Below, piece by piece: positions 36,769 through 47,960 of a stretch of 64,000 bases of DNA (the stretch's first letter is position 1; every line of letters starts with the position of its first letter). Position numbers and translations under genes: made by a program. This stretch comes from Poa pratensis (lineage: Eukaryota; Streptophyta; Magnoliopsida; Poales; Poaceae). Location: assembly GCA_947311845.1 (NCBI GenBank), contig CAMZMU010000107.1:23479326-23543325 (forward strand). The letters run 5' to 3'. The notes under the pieces were generated by a model that was not told where the DNA came from, did not search any database, and was given only the letters and a program-made list of their open reading frames with translations.

Positions 36769-38418
36769 TGATACGTCTCCAACGTATCCATAATTTCTGC
36801 TGTTCCATGCTTATATTATACCATTTGCTACGTGTTTTATATATACTTCATATCACTTTTATGCATTTTCTGGGACTAACCTATTAACAAGATGCCACAG
36901 TGCCAGTTCCCTGTTTTCTGCTGTTTTTTGTTTCAGAAAGTTACTTCTGGAAATATTCTCGGAATTGCACGAAACAAAAGGCCAAGTTCCTATTTTTCCA
37001 ACACGTACACGGAGTCCGAAGGAGACACGAAGGGGAGCCACGAGGTGGCCAAACCACCTGGCGGCGCGGCAGTGGGCCCCACTGCGCCGCTAGGTGGTTT
37101 GGGCCCCTCGGGGGTCCGCCGACATCGCCCCTTCGCCTATTTATTCCCCGAGATGTGAAAACCCTAAAAGACCGAGCCTTTCATCCAGAACATATTCGCT
37201 GCCGCCGCCGTCGTCAACCCTAACTCGGGGGGTTTCTGAATCTCTTCCCGGCACCCTGCCGGAGAGGGGAATCATCACCGGAGGGCTCTACATCGCCATG
37301 CCCGCCTCCGGAGTGATGCGTGAGTAGTTCATCCTTGGACTATGGGTCCATAGCAGTAGCTAGATGGTTGTCTTCTCCACTTGTGCCATCATGTTTAGAT
37401 CTTGTGAGCTGCCTATCATGATCAAGATCATCTTATTGTAATGCTACATGTTGTGTTTGCTGGGATCTGACTTATATTGATACCTATGTGGAGCTGAATA
37501 TTATATTATCATGTCTATGTCATTTGTGATCTTGCATGCTCTTCGTTACTTGTTGAAGCCTTGGCCAAGTGAATACTTGTGACTCCAAGAGGGGGTATTT
37601 ATGCATGATAGTTGGGTTCAACCTCTATTTAACCTGGGATAGTGACAGCAAGTTCTAAGGTTGTAGATGTGTTGTTGCCACTAGGGTAAAACAGCAATGC
37701 TTTATTCAAGGATGAATGTATTGTTTACATTACGCACATTACTTAATGCAATTGTCTGTTGCTTGCAACTTAATACTGGAAGGGGTACGGATGTTAACCG
37801 AAAAGTGGACTATTTAGGCATAGATGCATGCTGGATAGCGGTCTATGTACTTTGTCGTAATGCCCAAATGAATCTCATAGTAGACACCACAACTCAGACA
37901 TGCATGTTTTATGCACTTATCAATTGTCAATTGCCCAGCTGTAATTTGTTTACCCAGCATGTTAGTTATCTTATTGGAGAGACACCACTAGTGAACTGTG
38001 GACCCCGGTCCATTCTTTTACATCTGAAATACAATCTACTGCAATCATTATTCTCTACTGTTTTATGCAAACAAACATCATTTCCCATACGATACGTTTA
38101 ACCCTTTGTTTTCAGCAAGCCGGTGAGATTGACAACCTCACTGTTAAGTTGGGGCAAAGTAATTTGATTGTGTTGTGCAGGTTCCACGTTGGCACCGGAA
38201 TCCCTGGTGTTGCGCCGCACTACACTCCTTCACCAACACCTTCGAAGCAAACCTCGTTTTCCTACTGGTTCGATTAAACCTTGGTTTCATACTGAGGGAA
38301 AACTTGCCGCTGCACTCATCATACCTTCCTCTTGGGTTCCCAACTGACGTGTGACGTACAAGCATAGTTTCTGGTGCTGTTGCCGGGGAGATATTCCCTC
38401 GTCAACTTAGCGCTAGCA
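36769..38418 (+). mobile_element. Athila-type LTR inserted in the Tat 5' LTR
   Basis: Starts TGATACGTCTCC and is homologous along much of its length to the LTRs at 6564 and 12465, in the opposite orientation. It ends TAGCA and is flanked by GCGCG on both sides (36764-36768, 38419-38423). It is not a clean solo LTR: after a degraded LTR end near 38364 it still holds a primer-site-like TGGTGCTGTTGCCGGGGA (38372-38389, two C-to-T changes from the tRNA-Asp match) and about 29 more bases. Most of the internal region and the 3' LTR are missing. Confidence 0.8.
37047..37105. repeat. GC-rich hairpin inside the Athila-type LTR
   Basis: A nearly perfect inverted repeat: the left arm starts GGCCAAACCACCTGGCGGCG and the right arm ends CGCCGCTAGGTGGTTTGGGC. 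A weaker version of the same hairpin lies in all four Athila-like LTRs of the window (for example 7773-7832). Confidence 0.8.
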
Positions 38419-38505
38419 GCGCGCTAGCCCTCCCCCGAATCCACCAGCGTCCATCGGCCCCACTCTTAGCCATCCTATGGCATCTGCCGTGATACCACCA
38501 CGACA
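38419..38505 (+). repeat. 5' LTR of Tat element, right part
   Basis: Matches the last 82-87 bases of the 3' LTR and ends CACCACGACA. The first five bases GCGCG are the duplication made by the insertion at 36769. Confidence 0.88.
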
Positions 38506-38507
38506 GT

Positions 38508-38526
38508 TGGCGCCCACCGTGGGGCC
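38508..38526 (+). other. Primer-binding-site-like sequence of Tat element
   Basis: TGGCGCCCACCGTGGGGCC, two bases after the LTR, in the correct place and starting with TGG as a CCA-pairing site should. I do not assign the tRNA with certainty. Confidence 0.65.
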
Positions 38527-40960
38527 AGCAGCGGCGCTGGCTGGTGTGATCATCCGGACGGGTTCCATCATCGACTCTGGCGAGCGCGTCGTCTGCGGGC
38601 TCATCTGCAAGCTCGGCTCGCTGAACTTCATCAGCGACAATGCGGGATGCTTCGGCAGCAGGCCGTTCCCGACGAACGGCTGCCTCATCAGCTTCGGCGC
38701 CTTCGTGACCTACGTCGCCACCGAGGTTGTCTGCAAGTACCCCGAGCAGGTGCTTGTGGCCGAGGATCCTCCTGCTGTCTGTGCGGCTCGCGGCCGGCGT
38801 AGCGCTCGCCCCGGGAGCTGCGCAGAGGTCATGATGACCGGCACTGCGGGTGGTGCCGGTAAAGGAGAACCCGGCAAAGGGGATGCCGGTAATCCTGCCC
38901 CCAAGATCACCAGATCGGCGAAAGTGCCGCTGGAGAGGAGGGAGAACCTCCGAGACCAGGCCGGGGCATCCGAGGTACCGGTTAGGCCGGCTCATCTCGA
39001 GGAGATAATCGAGAAACTGGCTGTGCCGGTAGCTGCCGGTACAGATGCTGCCCAAATGGAGGCAGAGTTGGAGGCACGGCGTCAGAGCTTACATCAGGAG
39101 GCTCTCGAGATGGCCGAGGTGAGGAGAGAGTTCGGGATAACTCTCCGTGAGTATAACCAAGCACATGGTTTAACCCCGGTAGCTGCTCGCCCTAGTCGCA
39201 TAGAGGATGTGCGTAAGAGGGGTAAACCTCAATGCCGAGATTGCTAGAGATGGTAGATCTAGTTCCAGTAAGACTCCTAGTAACTTGTCGGTCGAAAAGC
39301 CGAAGTATAGTTCCCCTGCTAAGACTCTTAGAGCTGCCGAGGCAGCAAGAGCCGAGTTGTCAGGCTTATCCGGAGAAGCTCTCCGTAGGCAGCAAGACCG
39401 AGTTAATGAGTTGGTAGCTGTGGCTACCCGGCAGAATGAGGCCTATCGCAAGGCTAACACAGTTGCAGGTGGGTCCGAGATTGTTCACTCGGCTAGGGGA
39501 GCCAGTGGATCTAAGGGGCAAGCTTCATCACCGCATGTCGGTGGAGATCGGGACCGGAGTGTAAACTCCGGTAAGAGCAAGCAGATACAGGTGTATGATC
39601 CGGCATGTGCCGGAAAACAGTTAGTTGGGCGAGGCAGTGCCGGCCGGGGTAAAAGCAATCCCGGTCCGGGCGGTCCAGATGCCGGAGTAGTTAACTCGGC
39701 TGGCCGAGGCTATCCACCTCGGTATCCGACACGAAATCTCGCCCAGCAGCAGCAAATGTCGAGCATGTCCAGCAGCCACAAGGTGTTGACCAGGTGGCTA
39801 ACCGTTATGATGATGGTTACTCGGCTATGGAGAAAGCCGGGTATCCGAGATATGAAGGTGCACTGGGATCCCGGTTGGGACCTCGCCAGTTGTCACCAAA
39901 TGATGCACGCTACAAGTTGGACAGGATCTATATGTCCGAGATGCTGGAAGAGCAAGGTCCACCTGGCCCTGCATGCTTTGGACCTCGGATCATGAGGGAG
40001 CCACCGGTGCGGCACTTTCAGTTGAACCGAGGCGCAAAGACATATGACGGCAGTACTAAGCCGGAGGACTGGCTGACAGATTATGTGTCGGCAGTGCATA
40101 TCGCGGGAGGAAACCGCCGATGGGCGGTGAGGTATATCCCGCAAATGTTGGAAGGGCCAGCCCGGATCTGGCTGAACAACCTGCGAGAGGGCAGCGTTGA
40201 TTGCTGGCTGGACTTTGAAGAAGCATTTGTTAGCAACTTCTCCAGCACATACAAGAGACCGAATCGTCCTCAGCAGCTTGCGATGTGCAAGCAGAGGGAT
40301 AATGAAACTGACCGGGATTACTTGACCCGGTGGAGTACTATTCGCAATTCCTGTGAAGGAGTTGTGGAGGCGCAGGCCATATCTTGGTTTGCCCAGGGGT
40401 GCCGACACGGCTCCATGCTCTGGCAGAAGTTGCAGAGGGAGATGCCGGCCACCCTGGCCGAGACAATCCGGATTGCGGATAGCTATGCACTGGGTGATCC
40501 GATGCAACCCTTGCTGAACTCGGTGGAACCGAGTAGAAGATACCCGGTGAATAACAGACCCGGGCCAGTCAGGCAGAACGATCGCCAGGACTTCGGAACA
40601 AGAGAAGAGAGCCGGATTACCGGTATGGCTCAAACCAGGTTGCAGCGGTAAACCAAGACCAACCAGATGCCGGCAATAGCCAGCGTCCGAAGTACAACGG
40701 CCCAGCATGGGGCCAGAATCAAGAAGGGAAGAAGCCATGGAGTGACCAGAAGCAGTCCTTCACTTATGAGGCTATGTTGGATGGACCTTGCAGTTTCCAC
40801 ACCCAAGACATCCGCAGGCCGCAAACCATACAACTCGGCAGTGCAGCTGGTATCAGCGCACAAGGGGGGAAGGAGCTAGAGCCGGAGGAAATCAGGCGGG
40901 GGCACCTCAGAGAATTCCGCCGAGGCAAAACTTACCGCTCACCGGAGCAAATGCTATCCC
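38527..40960 (+). pseudogene. Tat gag polyprotein region, frameshifted
   Basis: Gag forms the virus-like particle. Three frames follow one another: 38477-39247 (N-terminal extension), about 39240-39800, and 39794-40651. The last contains the Retrotrans_gag-type core: FQLNRGAKTYDGSTKPEDWL, then the conserved ARIWLNNLREGSVDCWLDFE and a segment up to MPATLAETIRIADSYALGDP. Frame changes at about 39235 and 39795 and a stop at 40649 break it. The following Q/N/P-rich region to about 40960 is the C-terminal part; I did not find an intact CCHC knuckle in it. Confidence 0.8.
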
Positions 40961-41889
40961 GGTGAATCCGCCAGCTCCGAGGCAAGCAGATCCGAAACCT
41001 GTGAATCAGGTGAATGTCGGAGGGAACAACAACAACAATGGTCCCAGCAGGCAGGGAGATTACAGAGAAGCTCATCAGAGCTATGTGGTCTTTGTGACCG
41101 AGCCAACTGACAAGAAGAGCTTGCATCGGCGTGCACTGGAGGTGAACGCAGTTATGCCGGCAGTGCCGAAGTATTGCACTGGTCCGAGCAAGAGATCATT
41201 GGAGCAGAAGGGATCATCCCCGAGTTATGCCAACTCCGGGAGGTTATGCATTGGTGGTGGATCCGACATTCTTTGGACCCACCATCAATGTTCGGTTCAC
41301 CCGAGTTCTCATTGATAATGGGAGTGCTATCAATATCATGTACCGAGACACCATGGTGAAGATGGGTATCTCAATGAACATGCTGCACGAGTAGCACGAC
41401 CTTCATGGCATAGTGCCGGGTGTTCATGTGCACCTATGGGCAAAATTTGGGTTGATGTGTTGTTTGGCACCAAGGAAACTGCCGAACTGAGAGCATCCAG
41501 TTTGAGGTAGTGGACCTCGAAAGTCCATACCATGCTTTACTCGGCAGGCCTGCGCTGTCCAAGTTCATGATATCAACCCATGTGGGTTACCTCAAGATGA
41601 AAATGCCAGGTCCTAATGGCATCATCACATCTCGGGTGATTACAAGCGTGCACTGGAGTGTGCCTCGGCTGGATCGTGCTTGGCCGAGTCACTGATTATC
41701 GCTGCAGAGAAGAAGAAGATCCATGAAGTGGTGGCATTGGCTCAGTCCGCGCAACTCGGCATGCCGGGTATGGCTAACCCGGAGCAGAATGCGACTTTCG
41801 AGGTGCCAAAGGAGACCAAGAAGATCAACGTTGACCCGGCGTTTCCGGACCACAACGTCATCATTGGTACCGGGTTAACGGAGAAATAG
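40961..41889 (+). pseudogene. Tat aspartic protease region, broken
   Basis: Pieces of the retropepsin domain are visible in shifting frames: VLIDNGSAINIM near 41305-41340 gives the DNG/S active-site loop (D-S/T-G type), followed by DLESPYHALLGRPALSKF at 41510 on, the usual ILGRP-like motif of plant gypsy proteases. Frame changes occur near 41240 and 41480 and an in-frame TAG stands at 41887-41889 before the RT. Confidence 0.7.
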
Positions 41890-43330
41890 GAAGGCGAGCT
41901 CAGTCACTTCCTCCGTGAGAACCGGGATATCTTTGCATGGTCTAATCAGGACCTGCCAGGTGTTCCGAGGGAGTTGGCTGAGCACTCTTTGTTCGTCAGA
42001 CCGGATATGAAACCGGTGAAGCAACCTATGCGACGTCTCTCGGATGAGAGGAGAAAAGTGATAGGCGATGAACTGGCCAGATTACTTGCATCTGGTTTCA
42101 TCATGGAGGTGCTGCACCCGGACTGGTTGTCTAACCCGGTCCTGGTGGAAAAGAAAAAAGATGACCCGAATGTGGCCATTGTGTGGCGTATGTGTATTGA
42201 TTCACAAACTTGAACAAGGCATGTCCTAAGGATCCATTCCCGCTGCCTCGGATTGATCAAGTGATCGATTCCACAGCCGGGTGTGAGCTGTTATCCTTTG
42301 TAGATGCATATTCTGGTTTTCACCAGATACCACTGAACCCTGCTGATCAAATGAAAACTGCTTTTATCACCCCGTATGGGGCTTATTGCTATCGTGTCAT
42401 GACATTTGGTTTGAGAAATGCTGGTGCTACTTACCAGAGATGTATGCAAAAATGCTTGCATGATCAAATAGGCAAAAATGTGCAGGTGTATGTCGATGAC
42501 ATTGTCATCAAATCTAAGGAGAAATCCACTCTGATTGATGATCTCAGCGAAACATTTGCGAATCTAAGGAAATTCCGGATAAAACTTAACCCGGACAAAT
42601 GTACATTTGGTGTGCCGGCAGGCAAGTTACTCGGTTTCCTCGTATCGAGCCGAGGTATCGAGGTGAACCCGACAAAAATCCGTGCTATTGAAAGCATGAG
42701 GTTACCGACATGTCTCAAGGACGTGCAGAAATTCACCGGATGTTTGGCATCCTTAAGTCGGTTTGTTAGCAGGTTGGGAGAAAAGGCATTGCCTTTGTAT
42801 CAGCTCATGAAGAAAACACCCACTTCGTGTGGACCCCGCAAGCAGATGCGGCGTTCACCGAGCTAAAAAAGATGTTGGCAACTGCGCCGATACTGGCCTC
42901 ACCATTACCCAAAGAGCCGATGTTGCTCTACATTGCAGCCACAAACCGGGTTGTGAGTGTCGTATTAGTAGTGGAGCGAGAAGAGGATGGCAAAACTGTG
43001 CAAAGGCCGGTATATTACCTGAGCGAGGTGATCTCGTTGTCCAAGCAGAACTATCCTCACTACCAGAAGATGACATATGGTGTCTATCTGGCTGCTAAGA
43101 AGTTGAAACATTACTTCCAAGAGCATTCAATCACTGTGGTATGTGAGGCTCCTATCTCGGAGATCATTGGGTGTAAAGATGCAACTGGCCGAGTAGCCAA
43201 GTGGGCCATCGAGGTGTCCCCTTACACCCCTCACTATGAAAGAAGAGATGCCATTAAGTCTCAGGCACTGCCGGATTTCTTGGTGGATTGGGCCGAAATG
43301 CAATATGAACCACCATTACCTGACTCCAAT
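41890..43330 (+). pseudogene. Tat reverse transcriptase and first RNase H, frameshifted
   Basis: The RT begins around LFVRPDMKPVKQPMRRLS (frame 41974-42213). One base is missing near 42204 in the MCIDFTNLNKACPKD motif, so the frame moves to 42210-42866. There VDAYSG (residues 31-36) and YVDD (residues 94-97, about 42489-42500) are the catalytic motifs, followed by NPDKCTFGV and GFLVSSRGIEVNP. A further shift near 42830 leads to 42827-43501, with the RNase H motifs YYLSEVI, QNYPHYQKM and AAKKLKHYF. The RNase H segment has lost some expected residues (AVVSVVLV in place of the usual AVSAVL-type). Confidence 0.85.
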
Positions 43331-44264
43331 TACTGGAGAATGCACTTTGATGGTTCCAGGACGAAAATTGGTTTAGGTGCCGGGGTAGTACTTACCTCGC
43401 CTAACCGGGATCAACTGAGATATGTGTTGCAGATTCATTTTGCGGCATCTAATAATGTGGCCGAGTATGAGGCACTTGTTCATGGGCTCAATGTGCACTA
43501 GTACAGAACGACACATCGGCAACGGGCCAAAAACCCCTTCGGCAACGGAGAAAGGGTCCGTGTCCCCGCCTCTGTCACTGCTGTGAAGCCTCACAATGGC
43601 AACGGAGATTTTTATCGTTTGCAATAAGTTTAGCAACGGGCATAATATATAACCGTTGCTTTTAGTCTTTACATCAGATACGGAGATTAGTTTTTGACCG
43701 TTTGTAAGGAGGGCTAAAGGAAACAAAAAAAAAAGCCGGTGACGCCTGCTGCACTGTCGAGGGAGCCCTGTGGTTCCTGCTTGACGGCCGCCGGTTCTTC
43801 ACCTTCCTCTTCGCCCAGCTTCATTGCGTGGTCTTCTTCTACCTATTTAGTACTGCACAAAAGTCTTGCTCCTGGAGGCGCCGGCTTCAGTGGACCGTGT
43901 GGACGGAGCCCCGCTCCTACGTCTTCACGGCCGCCGCATAGCCTCCAGGTTTCCTCCTCGCCCTAAAGGAGATGAAAAAAATCAAAATGTAAGCTCCTTC
44001 ATCTCTATACACAAGACATATGCTTCTTCATCGGCATTACAGAAAATATAGAACTAATTACAACTAGAACATAGCCTAAACAATGCCTCATATATAGGTA
44101 GATTGTACACACAAATTTCAGGGATGGAGCAAGCGAGCCAAGTAGGATGCACAAGATCGATGTGTATTTGTGCATATCACAAGGATCAGTAGCGCCACCC
44201 CCGGATCACACGGTGTCACCTAATTTTAATCATCGGCATAACAGAAACAAAGCTAAAATCAGAG

Positions 44265-44998
44265 CAAATGCCTACTAAAAACAGAGCATATCCATGGATA
44301 AACAATTAGCTACTTACAACTAGAAAACAGCTAAAATCTATGTGTAAACAATGCCTACTAAAAACAGAGCAAATCTATGGAAAAACAATTAGCTACTTAC
44401 AACTAGAAAACAGCTAAAATCTATATATAAACAATGCCTACAAAAAACAGAGCAAATCTATGGATAAACAATTAGCTACTTACAACTAGAAAACAGCTAA
44501 AATCTATGTGTAAACAATGCCTACTAAAAACAGAGCAAATCTATGGATAAACAATTAGCTACTTACAACTAGAAAACAGCTAAAATCTATGTGTAAACAA
44601 TGCCTACTAAAAACAGAGCAAATCTATGGATAAACAATTAGCTACTTACAACTAGAAAACAGCTAAAATCTATGTGTAAACAATGCCTACTAAAAACAGA
44701 GCAAATCTATGGATAAACAATTAGCTACTTACAACCTAGAAAACAACTAAAATCTATGTGTAAACAATGCCTACTAAAAACAGAGCAAATCTATGGATAA
44801 ACAATTAGCTACTTACAACTAGAAAACAGCTAAAATCTATGTGTAAACAATGCCTACTAAAAACAGAGCAAATCTATGGATAAACAATTAGCTACTTACA
44901 ACTAAAAAACAGCTAAAATCTATGTGTAAACAATGCCTACTAAAAACAGAGCAAATCTATGGATAAACAATTAGCTACTTACAACTAGAAAACAGCTA
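44265..44998. repeat. 83-bp tandem repeat array in CACTA-1
   Basis: Units start with TACTTACAACTAGAAAACAG at 44311, 44394, 44477, 44560, 44643, 44726, 44810, 44893 and 44976 (last unit partial), with a partial unit before the first. Spacing is 83 bp except one of 84. Units are nearly identical. The array runs into the 3' end of the ORF at 44985. Confidence 0.95.
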
Positions 44999-45602
44999 TC
45001 CTACTGAACTGGGGTCTTACATTAGGCGAGGCGGGCTCGCTTAGCGTCGCCGCCGGCGACGGAGCTAGCGCCGGCCTCCCCTGGCGGCGCCTTGCCCTAG
45101 CCGTGGACCAAAGAGAGGCTATGGCGGCCCGGAGGTCAGACTGGTAGACCGCCTCCTCGGCGCGTTCGACCTGGGTCGACGCCTCGGATAGGAGGACTGC
45201 CGCCTCCAGATCGGCCTCGCCCTGACGACGCTTGGCGTCCTCGCGCTCGAAATCGGCGCGGGAGAGTTGGCAAGCGATCTCCAGATCACGATCCTCCTCC
45301 TCTTCCTCTTCCTCCTCGTCGGAGGACGAGGACGAGGAGGAGGAAGACGGATGGCGGCCGGGGTACATCGCCTGGCGGATCTCGCGGTAATGGTGGCCAA
45401 ATGAGCGGGTGCGGCCGGAGCCTTCGCCGTGCGGACGAGCGCCAAGGCTGCGGGACCGGCCCGCGGGGGACGGATCGGCGGCGGCCTGTTCCGCAAGCTC
45501 GTCCCACAACACCAGCTGACGCTGCTGCTGCCTGAAGGCCCGGAGGGTGGGGCGGCCACGGCCGCGATGGCCGGATCTACCGGCGCCCACGGTGAAAGCC
45601 AT
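44985..45602 (-). CDS. CACTA-1 cargo ORF: acidic/serine-rich protein of unknown function
   Basis: 205 residues from the ATG at 45602. The N-terminus is basic (GRSGHRGRGRP), followed by an S-run and an E/D-run (about residues 85-105), then a helical segment containing DLEAAV. A TATA-like CTATAAGAA lies upstream at 45683-45691 on the same strand. I recognise no domain. The N-terminus, the DLEAAV motif and the upstream GGCTAGGGTTG-type leader resemble the ORF at 47961-48596 in CACTA-2, so the two are probably homologous. The stop codon falls inside the first repeat unit of the 83-bp array, so the original C-terminus may have been lost. Confidence 0.6.
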   Translation of the reverse strand: MAFTVGAGRSGHRGRGRPTLRAFRQQQRQLVLWDELAEQAAADPSPAGRSRSLGARPHGEGSGRTRSFGHHYREIRQAMYPGRHPSSSSSSSSSDEEEEEEEEDRDLEIACQLSRADFEREDAKRRQGEADLEAAVLLSEASTQVERAEEAVYQSDLRAAIASLWSTARARRRQGRPALAPSPAATLSEPASPNVRPQFSRIAVF

Positions 45603-45682
45603 GCGAGAGAGTGGAGAGAGAGGAGACTGTGCGGTGGCTAGGGTTGGAAGTGAGTGAGAGTGAGAGTGAAGGGCATAGTAGG

Positions 45683-45691
45683 TTCTTATAG
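45683..45691 (-). promoter_or_regulatory. TATA box of CACTA-1 cargo ORF
   Basis: CTATAAGAA on the minus strand, about 80 nt upstream of the ATG at 45602, leaving room for a short leader. Confidence 0.5.
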
Positions 45692-47960
45692 GCCGGCTGT
45701 CGGGCTGCTTCTAATGGCAACTGAGATTACGAAACTGTCCGTGTGCGAGGAGCACACATCGGTAACGGAGGTAAACTAACCTCCGTTGCCAACATATATT
45801 CCACTATTCACCCGTTGCCGATGTTGTGGGCCTGCTTTACGGCCTAGTGCGGGCACGCGGGGGATGTCGCGATTTACCGTCGCCTAACTCCTGCCGTTGC
45901 CATAGAGGGGTATCCGATGTGTCGTTCTGTACTAGTGTGGCCAAGGAAATTGGTATTCGCCGGATAGAATGCTTCGGAGACTCGGATCTGGTGGTGCAGC
46001 AAGTCTCGGGAAATTGGGATGCTTTAGACGCCAACATGGCGTTGTATCGGTTTCATGTCCAGAAGATCTCGGGGTTCTTTGAAGGTTGCGAGCTCACGCA
46101 TATACCTCGGGCTAAAAATGAAGCCGCCGATGTACTGTCCAAGTTAGGTTCATCTCGGGATCCGATCCCACCCGGCATAGCCTTGGAGCATTTGAGGAAG
46201 CCCTCAATCAAACCATCATCCGAGTCCGAGTCAGTCTTTATCCCGGCAAAACCGGAGTCTGGTGCTGTTCCCATGGACATCGATGTCGGGTGTATTTGGG
46301 AAAACCCGGGACTGCTTGGCTGAACTCGGGGACTGGTTACTCAATCTCGGAAGAAGCAATGTCGGTTGATCTCATGGAGGTGGATGATCAGGTCTTCCCT
46401 GTGTGTCCTGTGCCGGGGTGGGCACAACCAATAATGGCATATATGATGGACGGGAGTTTGCCAAGTAATGAAGTTGAGGCCAGGCAAGTGCAAAGAAGAT
46501 CCAAGGCATACACCATCATCAACCAAGACTTATACAAGAGAAGTGTGACCGAGGTACTGCAGCTTTGTGTCGAGCCGCAGGAAGGGCAAGAGATGCTCCT
46601 AGAGATTCATCAAGGAGAGTGTGGTCATCATGCTTCATCAAGAGCCTTGGTGGCTAAAGTATTCCGGCATGGGTTTTATTGGCCCAGTGCTTTGAATCAG
46701 GCAGAAGATATCGTCCGAAAATATGAGGGATGTCAGAGATTTGCTAAGAAGATACACCTGCCAGCTTCGGCACTCAAGACAATTCCAATCACTTGGCCCT
46801 TTGCAGTTTGGTGTCTGGATATGGTGGGAGACACTAGTACAGAACGACACATCGGAAACGGGCCAAAAACCCCTTCGGCAACGGAAAAAGGGTCCGTGTC
46901 CTCGACCCTGTCACTGATGTGAAGGCTCTCATCGGCAACGGATAAGAAAAACCGTCACCGATGAGGCTTGATTTTGGCTACGGTTGCCATCCAGTCTCCG
47001 TTGCCGATGTATCTGGACATCAGAAACGGAGATTCTCTTTTACTCGTTTGCATTGAGGTTTTTTCATAAGCCTACAGCAGCAATACAGTTGCCAATTGAC
47101 ATTCAAAATATCACAGCAGAAGCACAAAGTTGCTAGCAAAACCGTTCATAACTTATATAACAATTGTCACCATTACATAGCATCAAAAGATGAGTTACAC
47201 ATGCTTCGCTAATCCTATCATTCTCATGCCTCCCTAAACTGCAGCTAAGGCTTGCTCTCTAAACACACATCCACAAAATAGCCGGAGAAACTGAAAAAAC
47301 AGAAACTACACCAAGCCAAATTGCCAAATTTTTCGTACTGAGGCTTGCTCCATCTTGGACGGTGTCACCGAAATATAATCCCACTTTATAAGTAGCACAT
47401 TTAAAGTTTGTTCGGATCAGCTTTGTGCTTCTGGATAAAAATACATGGATTGATAGTTAGAGAAGAGCCAAAATATGATGCTACATGACATAGATATAAT
47501 TTAATGTGAAAACAGTTCACACCTTTAAGCGCCTATATCCGTGTGCTTGCAGTCCGATCAAACGATTTGGAGGCATAACTTGAAGGTGATGTTTCCTTCA
47601 AGAGCCTCACCATTTTTTATACAGTGTCGCCGAAATACTATTACTTCATACACTAGCTACACAAAACAATAACGAGGATTAGCACATTGACAAAAAGTTG
47701 TGACTGGATCTATTCATCATCGGTAGTACTACAAAGAGTTGAAATTAATTCACCCTACTAGACTTTAAAATAGTGCAAGATACTAGACAAGTTTTCTATA
47801 TACTAGACAAGTTTTCTATGCTAGACTAGAAAACTAGACAGAAACAATAAAGTGCAAGATACTAGACGAGTTTTCTATATACTAGACAAGTTCTATATAC
47901 TAGACAAGTTCTATATAAAACCAATTGATGAACTAGTTCATAAGCTGAGCGATTTAGACC

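Larger units (their letters stand above)
43496..45936 (-). mobile_element. CACTA-1: non-autonomous CACTA transposon
   Basis: Terminal inverted repeats begin CACTAGTACAGAACGACACA at both ends (about 24 bp shared). Subterminal CGGCAACGG-type repeats occur on both sides. Target duplication GTG at 43493-43495 and 45937-45939; the last G is shared between TIR and duplication. It splits the second RNase H codons exactly, so it is younger than the Tat element. No transposase is present. Cargo is one minus-strand ORF (44985-45602) and an 83-bp tandem array. The remainder (43520-44260, 45700-45900) shows no gene. Confidence 0.92.
43331..46165 (+). pseudogene. Tat second (archaeal-type) RNase H, interrupted by CACTA-1
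   Basis: MHFDGSRTKIGLGAGVVLTS supplies the first catalytic D, and NNVAEYEALVHGL the E. The sequence is interrupted at 43496 and resumes after CACTA-1 at 45940, where GDSDLVVQQVSG gives the third acidic residue and AKNEAADVLSKLGS the last D. The presence of this extra RNase H is diagnostic for the Tat lineage. Confidence 0.82.

Noticed and set aside
44265..44998. Regularly spaced repeats that could suggest a CRISPR array
   Set aside because: Units are continuous 83-bp tandem repeats with no unique spacers, inside a plant transposon.
43496..45936. Transposase gene within CACTA-1
   Set aside because: No CACTA transposase motif is visible and the element is only 2.4 kb.
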